DNA of 64,000 nucleotides from Roseivivax halodurans JCM 10272 (GTDB lineage: Bacteria > Pseudomonadota > Alphaproteobacteria > Rhodobacterales > Rhodobacteraceae), in contig NZ_JALZ01000008.1 of the NCBI RefSeq assembly GCF_000521785.1, positions 62,001 through 126,000 of the forward strand, written 5' to 3'. Made by a program: the position numbers and the translations under genes. The stretch's first letter is position 1; every line of letters starts with the position of its first letter. This document shows positions 32,530 to 41,451 of the stretch, one piece after another. Under the pieces are notes generated by a model. It did no database searches. It was given only the letters and a program-made list of their open reading frames with translations, and had not been told where the DNA came from.

Positions 32530-33297
32530 TCAGGCGGCGATGCTGTCGGCCTCGGCGGCCTCTTCTTCGGTGAGGTCGAGGCGTTGGCGCAGGTCGGCGA
32601 GGTAGCGTCGGTCGCCTTCGCTGTCGCCATCGACCGCGGCGCGGGAGACGAGGTAGAATTCCTCGGCGGTTTCCTTGTCCTTCACGCCGGGCAGGAGCAC
32701 GTCGAGCGGCCGCGGATTGGCGATCTCGCGCTCCATCGTGGCGCGCTCCTCGGGGGTCGCGTCGGCCTCGCCGATGGCGTCGAGGATCCGGCTACGCTCC
32801 GCGTCCGAGAGCGAGCCGTCGGCATAGGCCGCCGTAATCATTGCCCGGATCATCAGCAGCGCCTCGTCCTCGCTGAAGCGTTCGGCGGCCTCTTCACCCT
32901 CGCGCAGATCCTCTGGCGCGGCCTCACCATTCTGGGCGGAGGAGTGCGAGCTCTGCGATCCGCCGCTCAGGAATTCGTTGGCGGTGTCGCGGATCTTGTC
33001 GACGATGCTGCCGACGGAACCGGACGCGGTGCCGCTGCCGGCAGCGCTGCCACCCGTGGTGGTGCCGCTGCGATGCCCCGCCTGGCTTTGCGCCGTCGAG
33101 GACTGGCTGCTCTGGTAGGCTTGGTAGGCCATGTAGCCCAGCGCGGCGAGACCGAGCTTGCCGCCGAGGCCGCTGCTGCGGCGACGGCGGGAGCCGAGCA
33201 TGCCGAGGGCCGAAGCGGAGCCGAGTGCGCCGCGGCGGCGACCGCGGCCGGCCATCCGGCTCGCCAGCATGGTTCCGAGAATGCGCTTCATGCTCAT
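32530..33297 (-). CDS. DUF533 / YebE-family protein with TerB-like domain
   Basis: 255 aa. A basic Gly/Ser/Arg-rich N-terminus and a Ser/Gly/Gln-rich low-complexity middle (about 60-125) lead to a helical C-terminal domain of the DUF533/TerB type: ALLMIRAMITAAYADGSLSDAERSRI at about 148-173. One short hydrophobic segment (LGLAALGYMAYQAY) may touch the membrane. Function unknown. ATG at 33297 has an AGGAGG site eight bases upstream; MKR at 33291 is the alternative. Confidence 0.85.
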   Translation of the reverse strand: MSMKRILGTMLASRMAGRGRRRGALGSASALGMLGSRRRRSSGLGGKLGLAALGYMAYQAYQSSQSSTAQSQAGHRSGTTTGGSAAGSGTASGSVGSIVDKIRDTANEFLSGGSQSSHSSAQNGEAAPEDLREGEEAAERFSEDEALLMIRAMITAAYADGSLSDAERSRILDAIGEADATPEERATMEREIANPRPLDVLLPGVKDKETAEEFYLVSRAAVDGDSEGDRRYLADLRQRLDLTEEEAAEADSIAA

Positions 33298-33528
33298 GAG
33301 AGAGACCTCCTGTCTCGGGACCGTCCCGCCGGTGATCGGCAGGTCATGGGTCCGTTCGCCGGAGAAACCCGCAAGGCGCCGCGCCCGTTCCCCGCCCCCG
33401 ACGCGCATCGGAGGAAGGCCGCCCAGACGTTGTCCCTCCATCACCGGCGCGAGCGGGGGGCATTGCGCTTGGACAGGACCCCGCGCGAGGTCTAGGTCTG
33501 ACACGCAGCCCAGACCGGAGATGCCCCG

Positions 33529-34950
33529 ATGCCCCTCGCCCCCGCCGACGACGCCTTTCTCGAGACGCTCCGCGCCCGCCTGCCCGGGGATGTTCTTCGC
33601 CCGGCCGAGGCCCGGTATCTCGAGGAGCCGCGCGGGCGCTGGAGCGGGGCGCCGACGCATGTGGCCCTGCCCCGGTCGGTCGACGAGGTCGCGGACATCG
33701 TGCGGGCCTGCGCCGAGGCGCGCGTCGGGATCGTTCCTTACGGCGGCGGCACGGGTCTCGTCGGCGGTCAGGTCATGCCCGGGGGCGCCGAGGCCCCGCT
33801 GCTGCTGTCGCTCGAGCGGATGAACGCGGTGCGGGGCGTCTGGGCCGAGGAGAACGTCCTCGTCGCCGAGGCCGGAGCGATCCTTGCCGAGGTGCAGGGC
33901 GCGGCGCGGGAGGCGGGCCGGCTCTTTCCGCTGTCGCTGGCCTCGGAAGGGTCGGCGCGGATGGGCGGTCTGCTCGCGACCAATGCGGGCGGGGTCAACG
34001 TGCTGCGCTACGGCAACGCGCGCGACCTCTGCCTCGGGCTCGAGGCGGTGCTGCCCTCGGGCGAGATCTGGCACGGGCTCAGGCGGCTGCGGAAGGACAA
34101 TACCGGCTACGATCTGCGCAACCTGCTGATCGGCGCGGAGGGCACGCTCGGGGTGATCACGGCGGCGAGCCTGCGGCTCTTCCCGATGCCCGCGGCGACC
34201 GGGACCGCGCTGCTGGTGGTGGAGAGCCCGGCCGCGGCGCTGGGCCTTCTGGCGATGGCGCGGACGCAGATGGGCGAGGCGGTGAGCGCCTTCGAGATCA
34301 TGGGGCGCACGGGATGGGAGTTCCTCGCGGAGACGCTGCCGGAGGTGCGCCTGCCCTTCGATGACGCTCCCGAATGGTCGGTGCTGGTGGAGGTCGGGCT
34401 GCCGCGGGGCCTCTCGCCCGCCGAGGCGCTGGAGGAGCTCTTTGCCGATGCCTTCGAGGCGGGGCTGGTGAGCGACGGGCTGGTCGCGCAGTCGGAGGCG
34501 CAGGCGGCGGAGTTCTGGCAGGTGCGCGAGCGCATTCCGGAAGCCAACCGCAAGATCGGCGCGGTCTCGTCGCACGACATCTCGGTGCCGCTCTCGGCGA
34601 TCCCGGACTTCATCCCCGAGGGCATGCGGCGGCTCGCGGCGGTCGGCGACTTCCGGGTGAACTGCTTCGGGCATGTGGGCGACGGCAATCTTCATTACAA
34701 CGTCTTTCCGGCGCCGGGGCGGAGCCGCGCGGATCACGAGCACCAGCGGGACGAGATCAAGCGGGTGCTGCACGACCTCGTGCACGAGATGGGCGGATCG
34801 GTCAGCGCCGAGCACGGGATCGGGCGGCTCAAGGTGGACGACCTCGAGAGGTATCAGGACCCGGCCAAGCTGAACGCGATGCGGGCGATCAAGGACGCGC
34901 TCGATCCTTCGGGGATCATGAACCCGGGCGCGGTGCTGCGCGCGCGGTGA
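33529..34950 (+). CDS. FAD-linked oxidase, GlcD/D-2-hydroxyglutarate dehydrogenase-like
   Basis: 473 aa. VAO-type FAD-binding domain at about residues 40-215 (VPYGGGTGLVGGQVMP, LASEGSARMGGLLATNAGGVNVLRYGNAR, LLIGAEGTLGVIT), then the cap domain with the catalytic/metal-site pattern FGHVGDGNLHYNV at about 380-392 and SAEHGIGRLK at about 425-434. This organisation matches bacterial and mitochondrial D-2-hydroxyglutarate or D-lactate dehydrogenases; the exact 2-hydroxy acid is undetermined. It is a single gene with no glcE/glcF partner alongside. Convergent with the lytic transglycosylase. Confidence 0.93.
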   Translation: MPLAPADDAFLETLRARLPGDVLRPAEARYLEEPRGRWSGAPTHVALPRSVDEVADIVRACAEARVGIVPYGGGTGLVGGQVMPGGAEAPLLLSLERMNAVRGVWAEENVLVAEAGAILAEVQGAAREAGRLFPLSLASEGSARMGGLLATNAGGVNVLRYGNARDLCLGLEAVLPSGEIWHGLRRLRKDNTGYDLRNLLIGAEGTLGVITAASLRLFPMPAATGTALLVVESPAAALGLLAMARTQMGEAVSAFEIMGRTGWEFLAETLPEVRLPFDDAPEWSVLVEVGLPRGLSPAEALEELFADAFEAGLVSDGLVAQSEAQAAEFWQVRERIPEANRKIGAVSSHDISVPLSAIPDFIPEGMRRLAAVGDFRVNCFGHVGDGNLHYNVFPAPGRSRADHEHQRDEIKRVLHDLVHEMGGSVSAEHGIGRLKVDDLERYQDPAKLNAMRAIKDALDPSGIMNPGAVLRAR

Positions 34951-34953
34951 GCG

Positions 34954-35781
34954 TCACATGCTGTTGAAGACGCAGCCGTCCGAGAGGAACATCGGCGGCG
35001 TCTTGCAGAGGCCGCGGGCGGTCTCGAAGGCGGCGAGCACTTTCGGGACGTAGTCGCGGGTCTCGGCATAGGGCGGCACTCCGCCATGCGGGGCGATGGA
35101 GTTCTCGCCCGCATTGTAGCCGGCCAGCACGAGCATCGGATCGCCGCCGAACTTCTTCATCAGGAAGTCGAGGAAGGCGATGCCGCCGCTGATGTTCTGG
35201 CGCGGATCGAAACTGTCGGAGACGCCGAAGCGCGAGGCGGTCGCGGGCATGAGCTGCATCAGGCCCTGAGCGCCCGCATGGCTTTGCGCGGTGGGGCGGC
35301 CGCCGGATTCGACGGCCATGACCGCGAGGGCGAGGGCGGGCGAGACGTCGGTCCCGACGCTGGCGGCGAGAATGGAGGAACCGTGCGCGCGCGCCATGTC
35401 CTGCAGGGTCTGGAGGCGCGGCGGCGCGACCCCCCTGCCCTCGGGCGCGGCCCGCAGCTGCCGCAGCGCCGGCTCGAGCCGCCCGGGCCCCGCCCCCTCG
35501 ATGCCGGTGAAGCCCGCATTCCAGAACCATCCGTAGCGGCCCGCATCGCCCGGCCGGGCGGGCGCGATGGCGGCGACGGGCTCCGCCCTCGGGACGGTCG
35601 GGAGCGGCGGCGGCAGGACGGCGGGATTGGCGCGCGGGGCGATCTGGACGGTGATGCGGTTAGTCGCCCCGGGCTCGGGCAGGCCGATGCGCTTGAAGGT
35701 GAAGTCGGCCGCGGCGGGCCCCGCCACCGGTGACAGCGTCAGTCCGGCCGCGAGGACTGCAAGGATCAGGTGTCTGCGCAT
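34954..35781 (-). CDS. Lytic transglycosylase (SLT domain)
   Basis: 275 aa with a signal peptide (MRRHLILAVLAAGLTLSPVAGPAAA). The C-terminal SLT domain begins near residue 130: catalytic Glu in LAVMAVESGGRPTAQSHAGAQGLMQLMPATASRFG, then NISGGIAFLDFLMKKFGG and VLAGYNAGENSI. It cleaves peptidoglycan with 1,6-anhydro product formation in the periplasm. Located divergently next to the tad pilus locus, it could open the wall for pilus assembly; this is inference from position. Confidence 0.92.
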   Translation of the reverse strand: MRRHLILAVLAAGLTLSPVAGPAAADFTFKRIGLPEPGATNRITVQIAPRANPAVLPPPLPTVPRAEPVAAIAPARPGDAGRYGWFWNAGFTGIEGAGPGRLEPALRQLRAAPEGRGVAPPRLQTLQDMARAHGSSILAASVGTDVSPALALAVMAVESGGRPTAQSHAGAQGLMQLMPATASRFGVSDSFDPRQNISGGIAFLDFLMKKFGGDPMLVLAGYNAGENSIAPHGGVPPYAETRDYVPKVLAAFETARGLCKTPPMFLSDGCVFNSM

Positions 35782-36135
35782 GGGCCGTGCTCTGCCTCGG
35801 ATCGCGCGGGTGCATCGCCCGCGCCTTGGCGTCACCATGCCAGACTGACCCTGCGTCACCAACAGGCCGGAAAATCCGGCGCAGCGGAGGGCGACATGAT
35901 CGCAACAGGCCGAGCGCCGCACCGGCGGAAGATAAATCGACATTGGTTTCAAATTGTTAATGGATGTTTACCATGAGCCGTCGCAGCGTCAAATCGGCGC
36001 GAAGCGGCCAAAATCGCGCCTCAATCCGGCAGCTATGTGATGCCGTGCCGCGACGGAGACGGGCGGGTGAGAGATCCCTGGGGACAGACACCGAAGCGGT
36101 TGCACGAAGAGCAAACCTGATTTTGGAGAAGACCC
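35782..36135. other. Divergent promoter region between lytic transglycosylase and flp
   Basis: 354 bases without a gene. It contains the promoters of both flanking genes, the CtrA-like box at 35957-35971, and a good ribosome-binding site (GGAGA) before the pilin start. The long distance from the box to the pilin ATG suggests a leader of up to about 150 bases. No further structure was identified. Confidence 0.6.
35957..35971. promoter_or_regulatory. CtrA-like box upstream of the pilin gene
   Basis: TTAA-TGGATGT-TTAC matches the CtrA consensus TTAA-N7-TTAA at seven of eight fixed positions. It lies about 165 bases before the flp start. CtrA control of flp/pilA-type pilins is established in Caulobacter and is plausible here. 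Confidence 0.5.
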
Positions 36136-36354
36136 ATGATCGACTTCCTGAAGACCTTCCGCAAGGATGAAGACGGCGCAGTCACCGTGGACTGGGTCGT
36201 GCTGACCGCAGCCGTCGTCGGCCTGGCTGTGGCGGCGTTCTCGACGATCAACACGAACGCCAAGACCCTCACCGGCGAGATCGGCACCTCGATCTCGAAT
36301 TCGAACACGACGCTCCAGGGCATCAACGGCGGCGGCGACGGCGGCGACGGTTGA
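36136..36354 (+). CDS. flp: Flp-type (type IVb) major pilin
   Basis: 72-aa prepilin. A short leader MIDFLKTFRKDEDG is cut after Gly14, giving mature AVTVDWVVLTAAVVGLAV, the hydrophobic helix that packs in the pilus core. Typical Flp pilins have Glu-Tyr at positions 5-6 of the mature protein; here it is Asp-Trp. The C-terminus is a Gly/Asp tail (GGGDGGDG). It is the first gene of the tad locus, with a strong GGAGAAG site before the ATG. Confidence 0.92.
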   Translation: MIDFLKTFRKDEDGAVTVDWVVLTAAVVGLAVAAFSTINTNAKTLTGEIGTSISNSNTTLQGINGGGDGGDG

Positions 36355-36478
36355 GCCTCGGCGACGCAGGGAGGGTCGCGAAAGGCGGCCCTCCCGCTGC
36401 GTGCCGGCCCCGGAAGCGCCGGCGTTCCGGAGCCCGGCTGGATCGCGGCTCCATTTCCGCTGTCTCGAGTGATCGATC

Positions 36479-36712
36479 ATGCTGACATCTCTGCCCCTCC
36501 CGAAATCCCTCGTCCGTCCCTTCGGACGCTTTGCGCGTGACGAGGCCGGGGCGGTCACGGCCGACTGGGTCCTCCTCACGGCGGCGGTCATCGGCATCGC
36601 GGTGGCGGTGACGGCGATCTTCGCGCCCGCATTCGCCCCGCTTCCGCAAACCATCGCGGATTCAATCCAGACGCATAACGACACCATCTTCGGCGCCGAC
36701 GAGGACGGCTAG
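36479..36712 (+). CDS. Second Flp-like pilin
   Basis: 77-aa paralogue of the preceding pilin. Leader MLTSLPLPKSLVRPFGRFARDEAG, then AVTADWVLLTAAVIGIAVAV, with the same Asp-Trp in place of Glu-Tyr. It has a longer leader and a different tail, so it may be a minor or pseudo-pilin rather than a second major subunit. The 124-base gap after the first pilin could carry a terminator or attenuation point favouring the major pilin. Confidence 0.88.
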   Translation: MLTSLPLPKSLVRPFGRFARDEAGAVTADWVLLTAAVIGIAVAVTAIFAPAFAPLPQTIADSIQTHNDTIFGADEDG

Positions 36713-36793
36713 GCGCTGGGGCGCGGGGCAGAGATCGCCCTTTTCGGCGCGCCGGGTTCCCCACTCATCGAAGCTGCAGCGAAGGGTTCTGCC

Positions 36794-37642
36794 ATGAGAC
36801 TGATCTTCGTCCTCGTCCTGATCGCCGGCCTCGGCCTGGCCGGCTCTGCCGTCTACATGGCCCGCACCTATATCGGCGCCTACGAAGCCGCGCTGGTCGC
36901 GGAGCGTCAGAAGAACGCGCAGGAGCCGGCTGTGGCGATGGAGGAGATCTGGGTCGCCAACCGGACGATCGCCTATGGCGAGGTGATCGCGGTGGAGGAC
37001 GTGCGGCTCGTGGCTTGGCCGGCGGACGCCCTGCCCGAGGCCTTCTTCGGCGCCGACCAGCCCGTCGCGGGCGAGGATATCGCCCCCCGCGTCGCGACGC
37101 GGCAGATCGAGAAGAACGAGGCGCTGATGGACGCCAAGGTGAGCGCGCCCGGCGGCGATGCGGGCATCACCTCCCGGCTCGCGCCGGGTCAGCGGGCCTT
37201 TGCGGTCAAGGTGGACGTGGCGACGGGCGTGTCGGGCTTCCTGCGCCCGGGCGACCGGGTCGACGTCTACTGGACGGGCCGGGTCGGCAACGGGGAGGTC
37301 ACCAAGCTGATCGAGACCGGCCTCGACCTCATCGCCGTGGACCAGACCGCGGATATGGGCCGCACCGATGCGACCATCGCGCGGACGGTCACCGTGGCGG
37401 CGAGCCCGCAGGTGGTGGCAGCGCTCGCGCAGGCGCAATCGAGCGGACGGCTGTCGCTGTCGCTGATCGGGACGAACGACAAGACCATCGCCGAGGCGAT
37501 CGAGGTCGACCAGCGCAGCCTCCTCGGGATCGAGGAGGAGGTCGCGCAACAGGTGGAGGCGCCGGCGCCGAAGCAGGTCTGCAGCATCCGCACGCGGCGC
37601 GGCGCCGAGGTGGCCGAGATCCCGATCCCCTGCTCGAACTGA
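36794..37642 (+). CDS. cpaB: Flp pilus assembly protein CpaB/RcpC
   Basis: 282 aa with an N-terminal membrane anchor (MRLIFVLVLIAGLGLAGSAV) and a SAF domain (about residues 50-120: EEIWVANRTIAYGEVIAVEDVRLVAWP). The C-terminal CpaB domain runs to CSIRTRRGAEVAEIPIPC. CpaB/RcpC acts in the periplasm with the secretin, possibly in peptidoglycan interaction. Third gene of the tad locus. Confidence 0.93.
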   Translation: MRLIFVLVLIAGLGLAGSAVYMARTYIGAYEAALVAERQKNAQEPAVAMEEIWVANRTIAYGEVIAVEDVRLVAWPADALPEAFFGADQPVAGEDIAPRVATRQIEKNEALMDAKVSAPGGDAGITSRLAPGQRAFAVKVDVATGVSGFLRPGDRVDVYWTGRVGNGEVTKLIETGLDLIAVDQTADMGRTDATIARTVTVAASPQVVAALAQAQSSGRLSLSLIGTNDKTIAEAIEVDQRSLLGIEEEVAQQVEAPAPKQVCSIRTRRGAEVAEIPIPCSN

Positions 37643-37856
37643 CCCGGCATTCGGGGAGCCGGGCGGCATGTGGCGGTCGCTCCGCCCCATCGCGCTTTGG
37701 TTGAAGCGGATTCCGTATTCGCTGTTGCCGGTTGTCCACATAGGGGGCGGTCGGAACGGGGCGGATTCTTGCAATGATGCGGAATGCGGCGCAATCTTGA
37801 CCGGAATGCGGGCAGATAGACCTGCACGGGGAGGCGTGATCGGAAAGGCAGGTCAC

Positions 37857-39272
37857 ATGCGCATCGACAGGTTCCTCAAGGCGGCCGGGCTCGGCCTCGT
37901 CTGCGCCCTCGCGCCGATTGCGGCCGTGGGGCCCGAGGCGCAGAATCTCCGCGTGGTGCAGGGATCGGTGGGCCGGGCGCTGAGCGTTCCGATGAACCGG
38001 GCGGTCGTCGTCGAGAGCGACATCCCCTTCGCGGAACTGTCGATCGCCAATCCCGCCATCGCGGACATCTCGTCGCTGTCGGACCGCACGATCTACGTGC
38101 TCGGCAAGGCGCCGGGAACGACCACGCTGACCATTCTCGACGATGCCGGACGGCTGATCTCGAATGTCGACGTGCGGGTCGCGGCGGATGTCGCCGAGTT
38201 CAAGGAAAGGCTCGGGCAGATCCTGCCCGGCGAGGCCATAGAGGTCAGGACCGCAAACGACGGCATCGTGCTCTCGGGCACCGTGTCGTCGGTGCAGAGC
38301 CTCGACCGGGCGCTCGACCTTGCCGAACGCTACGCGCCCGAGCGGGTGTCGAACCTGATGTCGGTCGGCGGCGTGCAACAGGTCATGCTCAAGGTCCGCT
38401 TCGCCGAGATGCAGCGCTCGGTCTCGAAGGCCCTGCGCTCGTCGCTGTCGCTGATCGGGGACGGGTTCGGCGGCGATCTCGGCGTTCGCGCGACCACCGG
38501 CGGCTCGATCGGCAACACGGCGGTGGGCCAGGCGGCGCCGCAGCCCTCCTCGACCGGCGCGGCCCTGCTCGGCTTCGATGTCGGCGGGCTCGAGGTCGGG
38601 ATCCTGCTCGAGGCGCTGGAAAGCAAGGGCGTGGTGCGCACGCTTGCGGAGCCGAACCTCACCGCCCTCTCGGGGCAGGAGGCGGGGTTCCTCGCGGGCG
38701 GGGAATATCCCGTGCCGGTCGCGCAGGAGGGCGGCACCGTCAGCGTCGACTTCAAGCCCTTCGGCATCGAGCTCAACTTCGTGCCGCGGGTGGTGGACGG
38801 AGAGCTCATCAACCTCGAGCTCAAGACCGCGGTCTCGGCGATCGACCCGGCGAACGGGGTGCAGGCCGACGGCTTCTCGATCAACGCCTTCTCGCGGCGC
38901 GAGGCCTCGACCACGGTGGAGCTGCGCGACGGCGAAAGCTTTGCCATCGCGGGCCTCCTGCAGGACGATTTCTCGGACCTCAACGGGCAGGTGCCGTGGA
39001 TCGGCGACATCCCGGTGCTCGGCGCGCTCTTCCGCAGCGCGGAATACCAGCGGAGCCAGACCGAGCTCGTGATCATCATCACGCCGCATCTGGTCACGCC
39101 GACGCGGGGGGAGGCGCTGGCGCTGCCGACCGACCGCGTGCGCCCGCCGTCGGAGAAGGATCTCTTCCTCTACGGCCGGGTGACCGACGGCAGCCGCCGC
39201 CCGAACAGCGGGGGCGCAGGCGAGGTGGCCCGGCAGGATTTCAACGGATCCTACGGCTACGTGATGGATTGA
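37857..39272 (+). CDS. cpaC: Tad secretin CpaC/RcpA
   Basis: 471-aa outer-membrane secretin. Signal peptide ending near residue 28; N-terminal BON/N0-like region (VVESDIPFAELSIANPAIADI, IYVLGKAPGTTTLTILD); secretin core with VMLKVRFAEMQRSVSKAL at about 175-192, AEPNLTALSGQEAGFLAGGEYPVPV at about 263-287 and the final DIPVLGALFRS...LVIIITPHLV. It forms the pore for pilus exit. ATG at 37857 is chosen by the signal peptide; the 214-base gap after cpaB has no other gene. Confidence 0.94.
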   Translation: MRIDRFLKAAGLGLVCALAPIAAVGPEAQNLRVVQGSVGRALSVPMNRAVVVESDIPFAELSIANPAIADISSLSDRTIYVLGKAPGTTTLTILDDAGRLISNVDVRVAADVAEFKERLGQILPGEAIEVRTANDGIVLSGTVSSVQSLDRALDLAERYAPERVSNLMSVGGVQQVMLKVRFAEMQRSVSKALRSSLSLIGDGFGGDLGVRATTGGSIGNTAVGQAAPQPSSTGAALLGFDVGGLEVGILLEALESKGVVRTLAEPNLTALSGQEAGFLAGGEYPVPVAQEGGTVSVDFKPFGIELNFVPRVVDGELINLELKTAVSAIDPANGVQADGFSINAFSRREASTTVELRDGESFAIAGLLQDDFSDLNGQVPWIGDIPVLGALFRSAEYQRSQTELVIIITPHLVTPTRGEALALPTDRVRPPSEKDLFLYGRVTDGSRRPNSGGAGEVARQDFNGSYGYVMD

Positions 39273-39292
39273 GGATGACGAAGGGGCGGAGC

Positions 39293-39964
39293 ATGCGTGG
39301 ACTTTCCCTTGGCCTCGCCGGGCTCGCCCTGCTCGGTGCCTGCGGCGAGGCGGGGCGCGATCCGGTCTACACGCAGTTCCACCGCGAGAGCGGGGCGGTC
39401 ATCGACACCGGCACGTTCGGCGACGCGACGCGCCGGAACACCGCGGCGATGACGGGCGCGGCCACCTACGCCGCCGCGCTCGGGCAACGCTTCGCCGCCG
39501 AGGTGCCGACCACCGTGACCTTCGCCTTCAATTCGGCGGCGCTCGACGGCACGGCGCAGGCGGTGCTCGACCAGCAGGCGGGCTGGATCCGGCAGTTTCC
39601 CGAGGTGCGCTTTCGCGTCTACGGGCATACCGACCTCGTCGGGTCCGATGCCTACAACCGGGCGCTCGGACTGCGCCGGGCGCAGGCCGTGGTGCGGTAT
39701 CTCGGCAGCCGCGGCGTGGACCTCTCGCGGCTCGACGCCGTGGTGTCCGAGGGGGAGACGCAGCCTCTGGTGGTCACGCAAGGACGCGAGCGGCAGAGCC
39801 GCCGGACCGTCACCGACGTGCTCGGCTTCGTCGCCTCGCATCCGGGCGTGCTCGACGGCAAATACGCGCAGATCGTCTACCGCGATTACGTGCGCAGCGC
39901 CGAGCCGGGAACGACGCTGTCGAGCGGCACCGCCGCGAGCGTCGACGCCGCCGGCGGCGGCTGA
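39293..39964 (+). CDS. OmpA-family lipoprotein of the tad locus
   Basis: 223 aa. Lipoprotein signal MRGLSLGLAGLALLGAC with lipobox LLGAC, then an OmpA-like peptidoglycan-binding domain at about residues 75-185 (TFAFNSAALDGTAQAVLDQ and VYGHTDLVGSDAYNRALGLRRAQ). It sits where cpaD is found in Caulobacter-type loci and may do the analogous job of tying the secretin to the wall. ATG at 39293 (AAGGGG upstream) is preferred; ATG at 39275 would add six residues. Confidence 0.88.
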   Translation: MRGLSLGLAGLALLGACGEAGRDPVYTQFHRESGAVIDTGTFGDATRRNTAAMTGAATYAAALGQRFAAEVPTTVTFAFNSAALDGTAQAVLDQQAGWIRQFPEVRFRVYGHTDLVGSDAYNRALGLRRAQAVVRYLGSRGVDLSRLDAVVSEGETQPLVVTQGRERQSRRTVTDVLGFVASHPGVLDGKYAQIVYRDYVRSAEPGTTLSSGTAASVDAAGGG

Positions 39965-40193
39965 TCCGCTCTCGCGCCGACCGGCCAGGGTGATCGTCCG
40001 CGGCGATCCTACAATCACGACAATTCCGTCCAAATGATGCCGCCATTCGACGGCAGATTTCGGTCTCGGCTCCCGGTCCGCTCGGCGATTCCCGCATGAG
40101 CGGCATGGCCGGGGCCTCCGGCGGAGCCGGATGCGCGGAGCGCTCGCTCCCCGCCCGCGGCAGAACGCCATCATCGCAAAGGGAAGAGACGCC

Positions 40194-41438
40194 ATGAGTG
40201 GTTCGACGTCCAGTTCTGCCGAGATCGGGCCCGTCCGTGCCTGCACGGTGAGCCGCGACGTGCAGCTGTTCGACCTGCTGATCGAGGACATGGAGGCGCT
40301 GCTCGGCGAGCACTGGGGCGATCTCGGTCTGGCCGAGGCGGCGGTGTTTCTCAGTCAGCCGGAGGCGTCCGCGCTCGATTTCATCGCGCTCGCCATCGAC
40401 GACAGCGACGAGGCGCGGATGGACGAGCTTCTGGCGCTCATCGGCCTCGCGCGGGCGCGCCGCGTGAAGGTGGTGCTGATCGCCGACGACATCTCGCCCG
40501 CCGCGCTGCACCGCCTGCTGCGCAACGGCGCGCACGAATTCGTGCCCTATCCCCTGCCCGAGGGCGAGCTTGCCGCGGCGGTCGACCGGCTGAAGCGGGG
40601 CACCGGCCCGGCCGCACCGCAGGGGGCGGACGGTGCCGTGACGCTGCGGCCGAACGGCGACGGCGTGATCTTAGCGGTCCACGGACTTGCGGGCGGGGTC
40701 GGTGCGACCACCTTCGCGGTGAACCTCGCCTGGGAGCTTGCCACCCTGGAGCGGGAGAAGGCGCGTGCGCCGCGGGTGTGCCTCGTGGACCTCGGGCTGC
40801 AATTCGGATCGGTCGCCACCTATCTCGACCTGCCGCGGCGGGAGCCTGTGCTCGAGATCCTGTCGGACGCGAGCACGCTCGATCAGGAGAGCTTCGGCCA
40901 GGCGCTGGTGAGGTTCGAGGAGCGGCTGCACGTCTTCACCGCGCCGCCGGACCTTCTGCCGCTCGATCTCGTCGGCCCCGAGGAGGTCCAGAGGATCCTC
41001 GACATTGCCTGCGATCATTTCGACTTTGTCGTGATCGACCTGCCGCAGGCGGTGACGCACTGGTCCGAGACGGTCCTGCAGGCGGCGCAGGTCTTCTTCG
41101 CGCTCGTCGAGCTCGACATGCGGTCGGCGCAGAACACGCTGCGGCTGAAGCGGGCGCTGCAATCGGAGGACCTTCCCTTCGAGAAGCTGCGCTTCGTGCT
41201 GAATCGGGCGCCGAAATTCGCGGACATGCAGGGCAAGAGCCGGGCCCGGCGGCTGGCCGAGAGCCTGGGGATCACGCTCGATCTGCACATGCCCGACGGC
41301 GGCCGGGCGGTGGCGCAGGCCTGCGATCACGGAATGCCGCTGTCGAGCCATTCGGCCAAGAACCCGCTGCGGCGCGAGATCGCCAAGCTCGCGCGCTCGC
41401 TCTACGCCGTCGGCCAGTCCGACGCCGACGCGGCCTGA
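40194..41438 (+). CDS. cpaE: CpaE/TadZ-type AAA (MinD/ParA-like) protein
   Basis: 414 aa. The N-terminal receiver-like domain (about residues 10-125) precedes a ParA/MinD ATPase fold with a deviant Walker A HGLAGGVGATTFAVNL at about 165-180: both lysines of the KGGxGK motif are missing. Later DFVVIDLPQAVTHWSE is the Walker B region. TadZ proteins localise the pilus machine at the pole and several lack ATPase residues; this one fits that type. A 229-base gap separates it from the OmpA-like gene, so it may have its own promoter. Confidence 0.9.
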   Translation: MSGSTSSSAEIGPVRACTVSRDVQLFDLLIEDMEALLGEHWGDLGLAEAAVFLSQPEASALDFIALAIDDSDEARMDELLALIGLARARRVKVVLIADDISPAALHRLLRNGAHEFVPYPLPEGELAAAVDRLKRGTGPAAPQGADGAVTLRPNGDGVILAVHGLAGGVGATTFAVNLAWELATLEREKARAPRVCLVDLGLQFGSVATYLDLPRREPVLEILSDASTLDQESFGQALVRFEERLHVFTAPPDLLPLDLVGPEEVQRILDIACDHFDFVVIDLPQAVTHWSETVLQAAQVFFALVELDMRSAQNTLRLKRALQSEDLPFEKLRFVLNRAPKFADMQGKSRARRLAESLGITLDLHMPDGGRAVAQACDHGMPLSSHSAKNPLRREIAKLARSLYAVGQSDADAA

Positions 41439-41451
41439 AGGAGCGGGCCCG

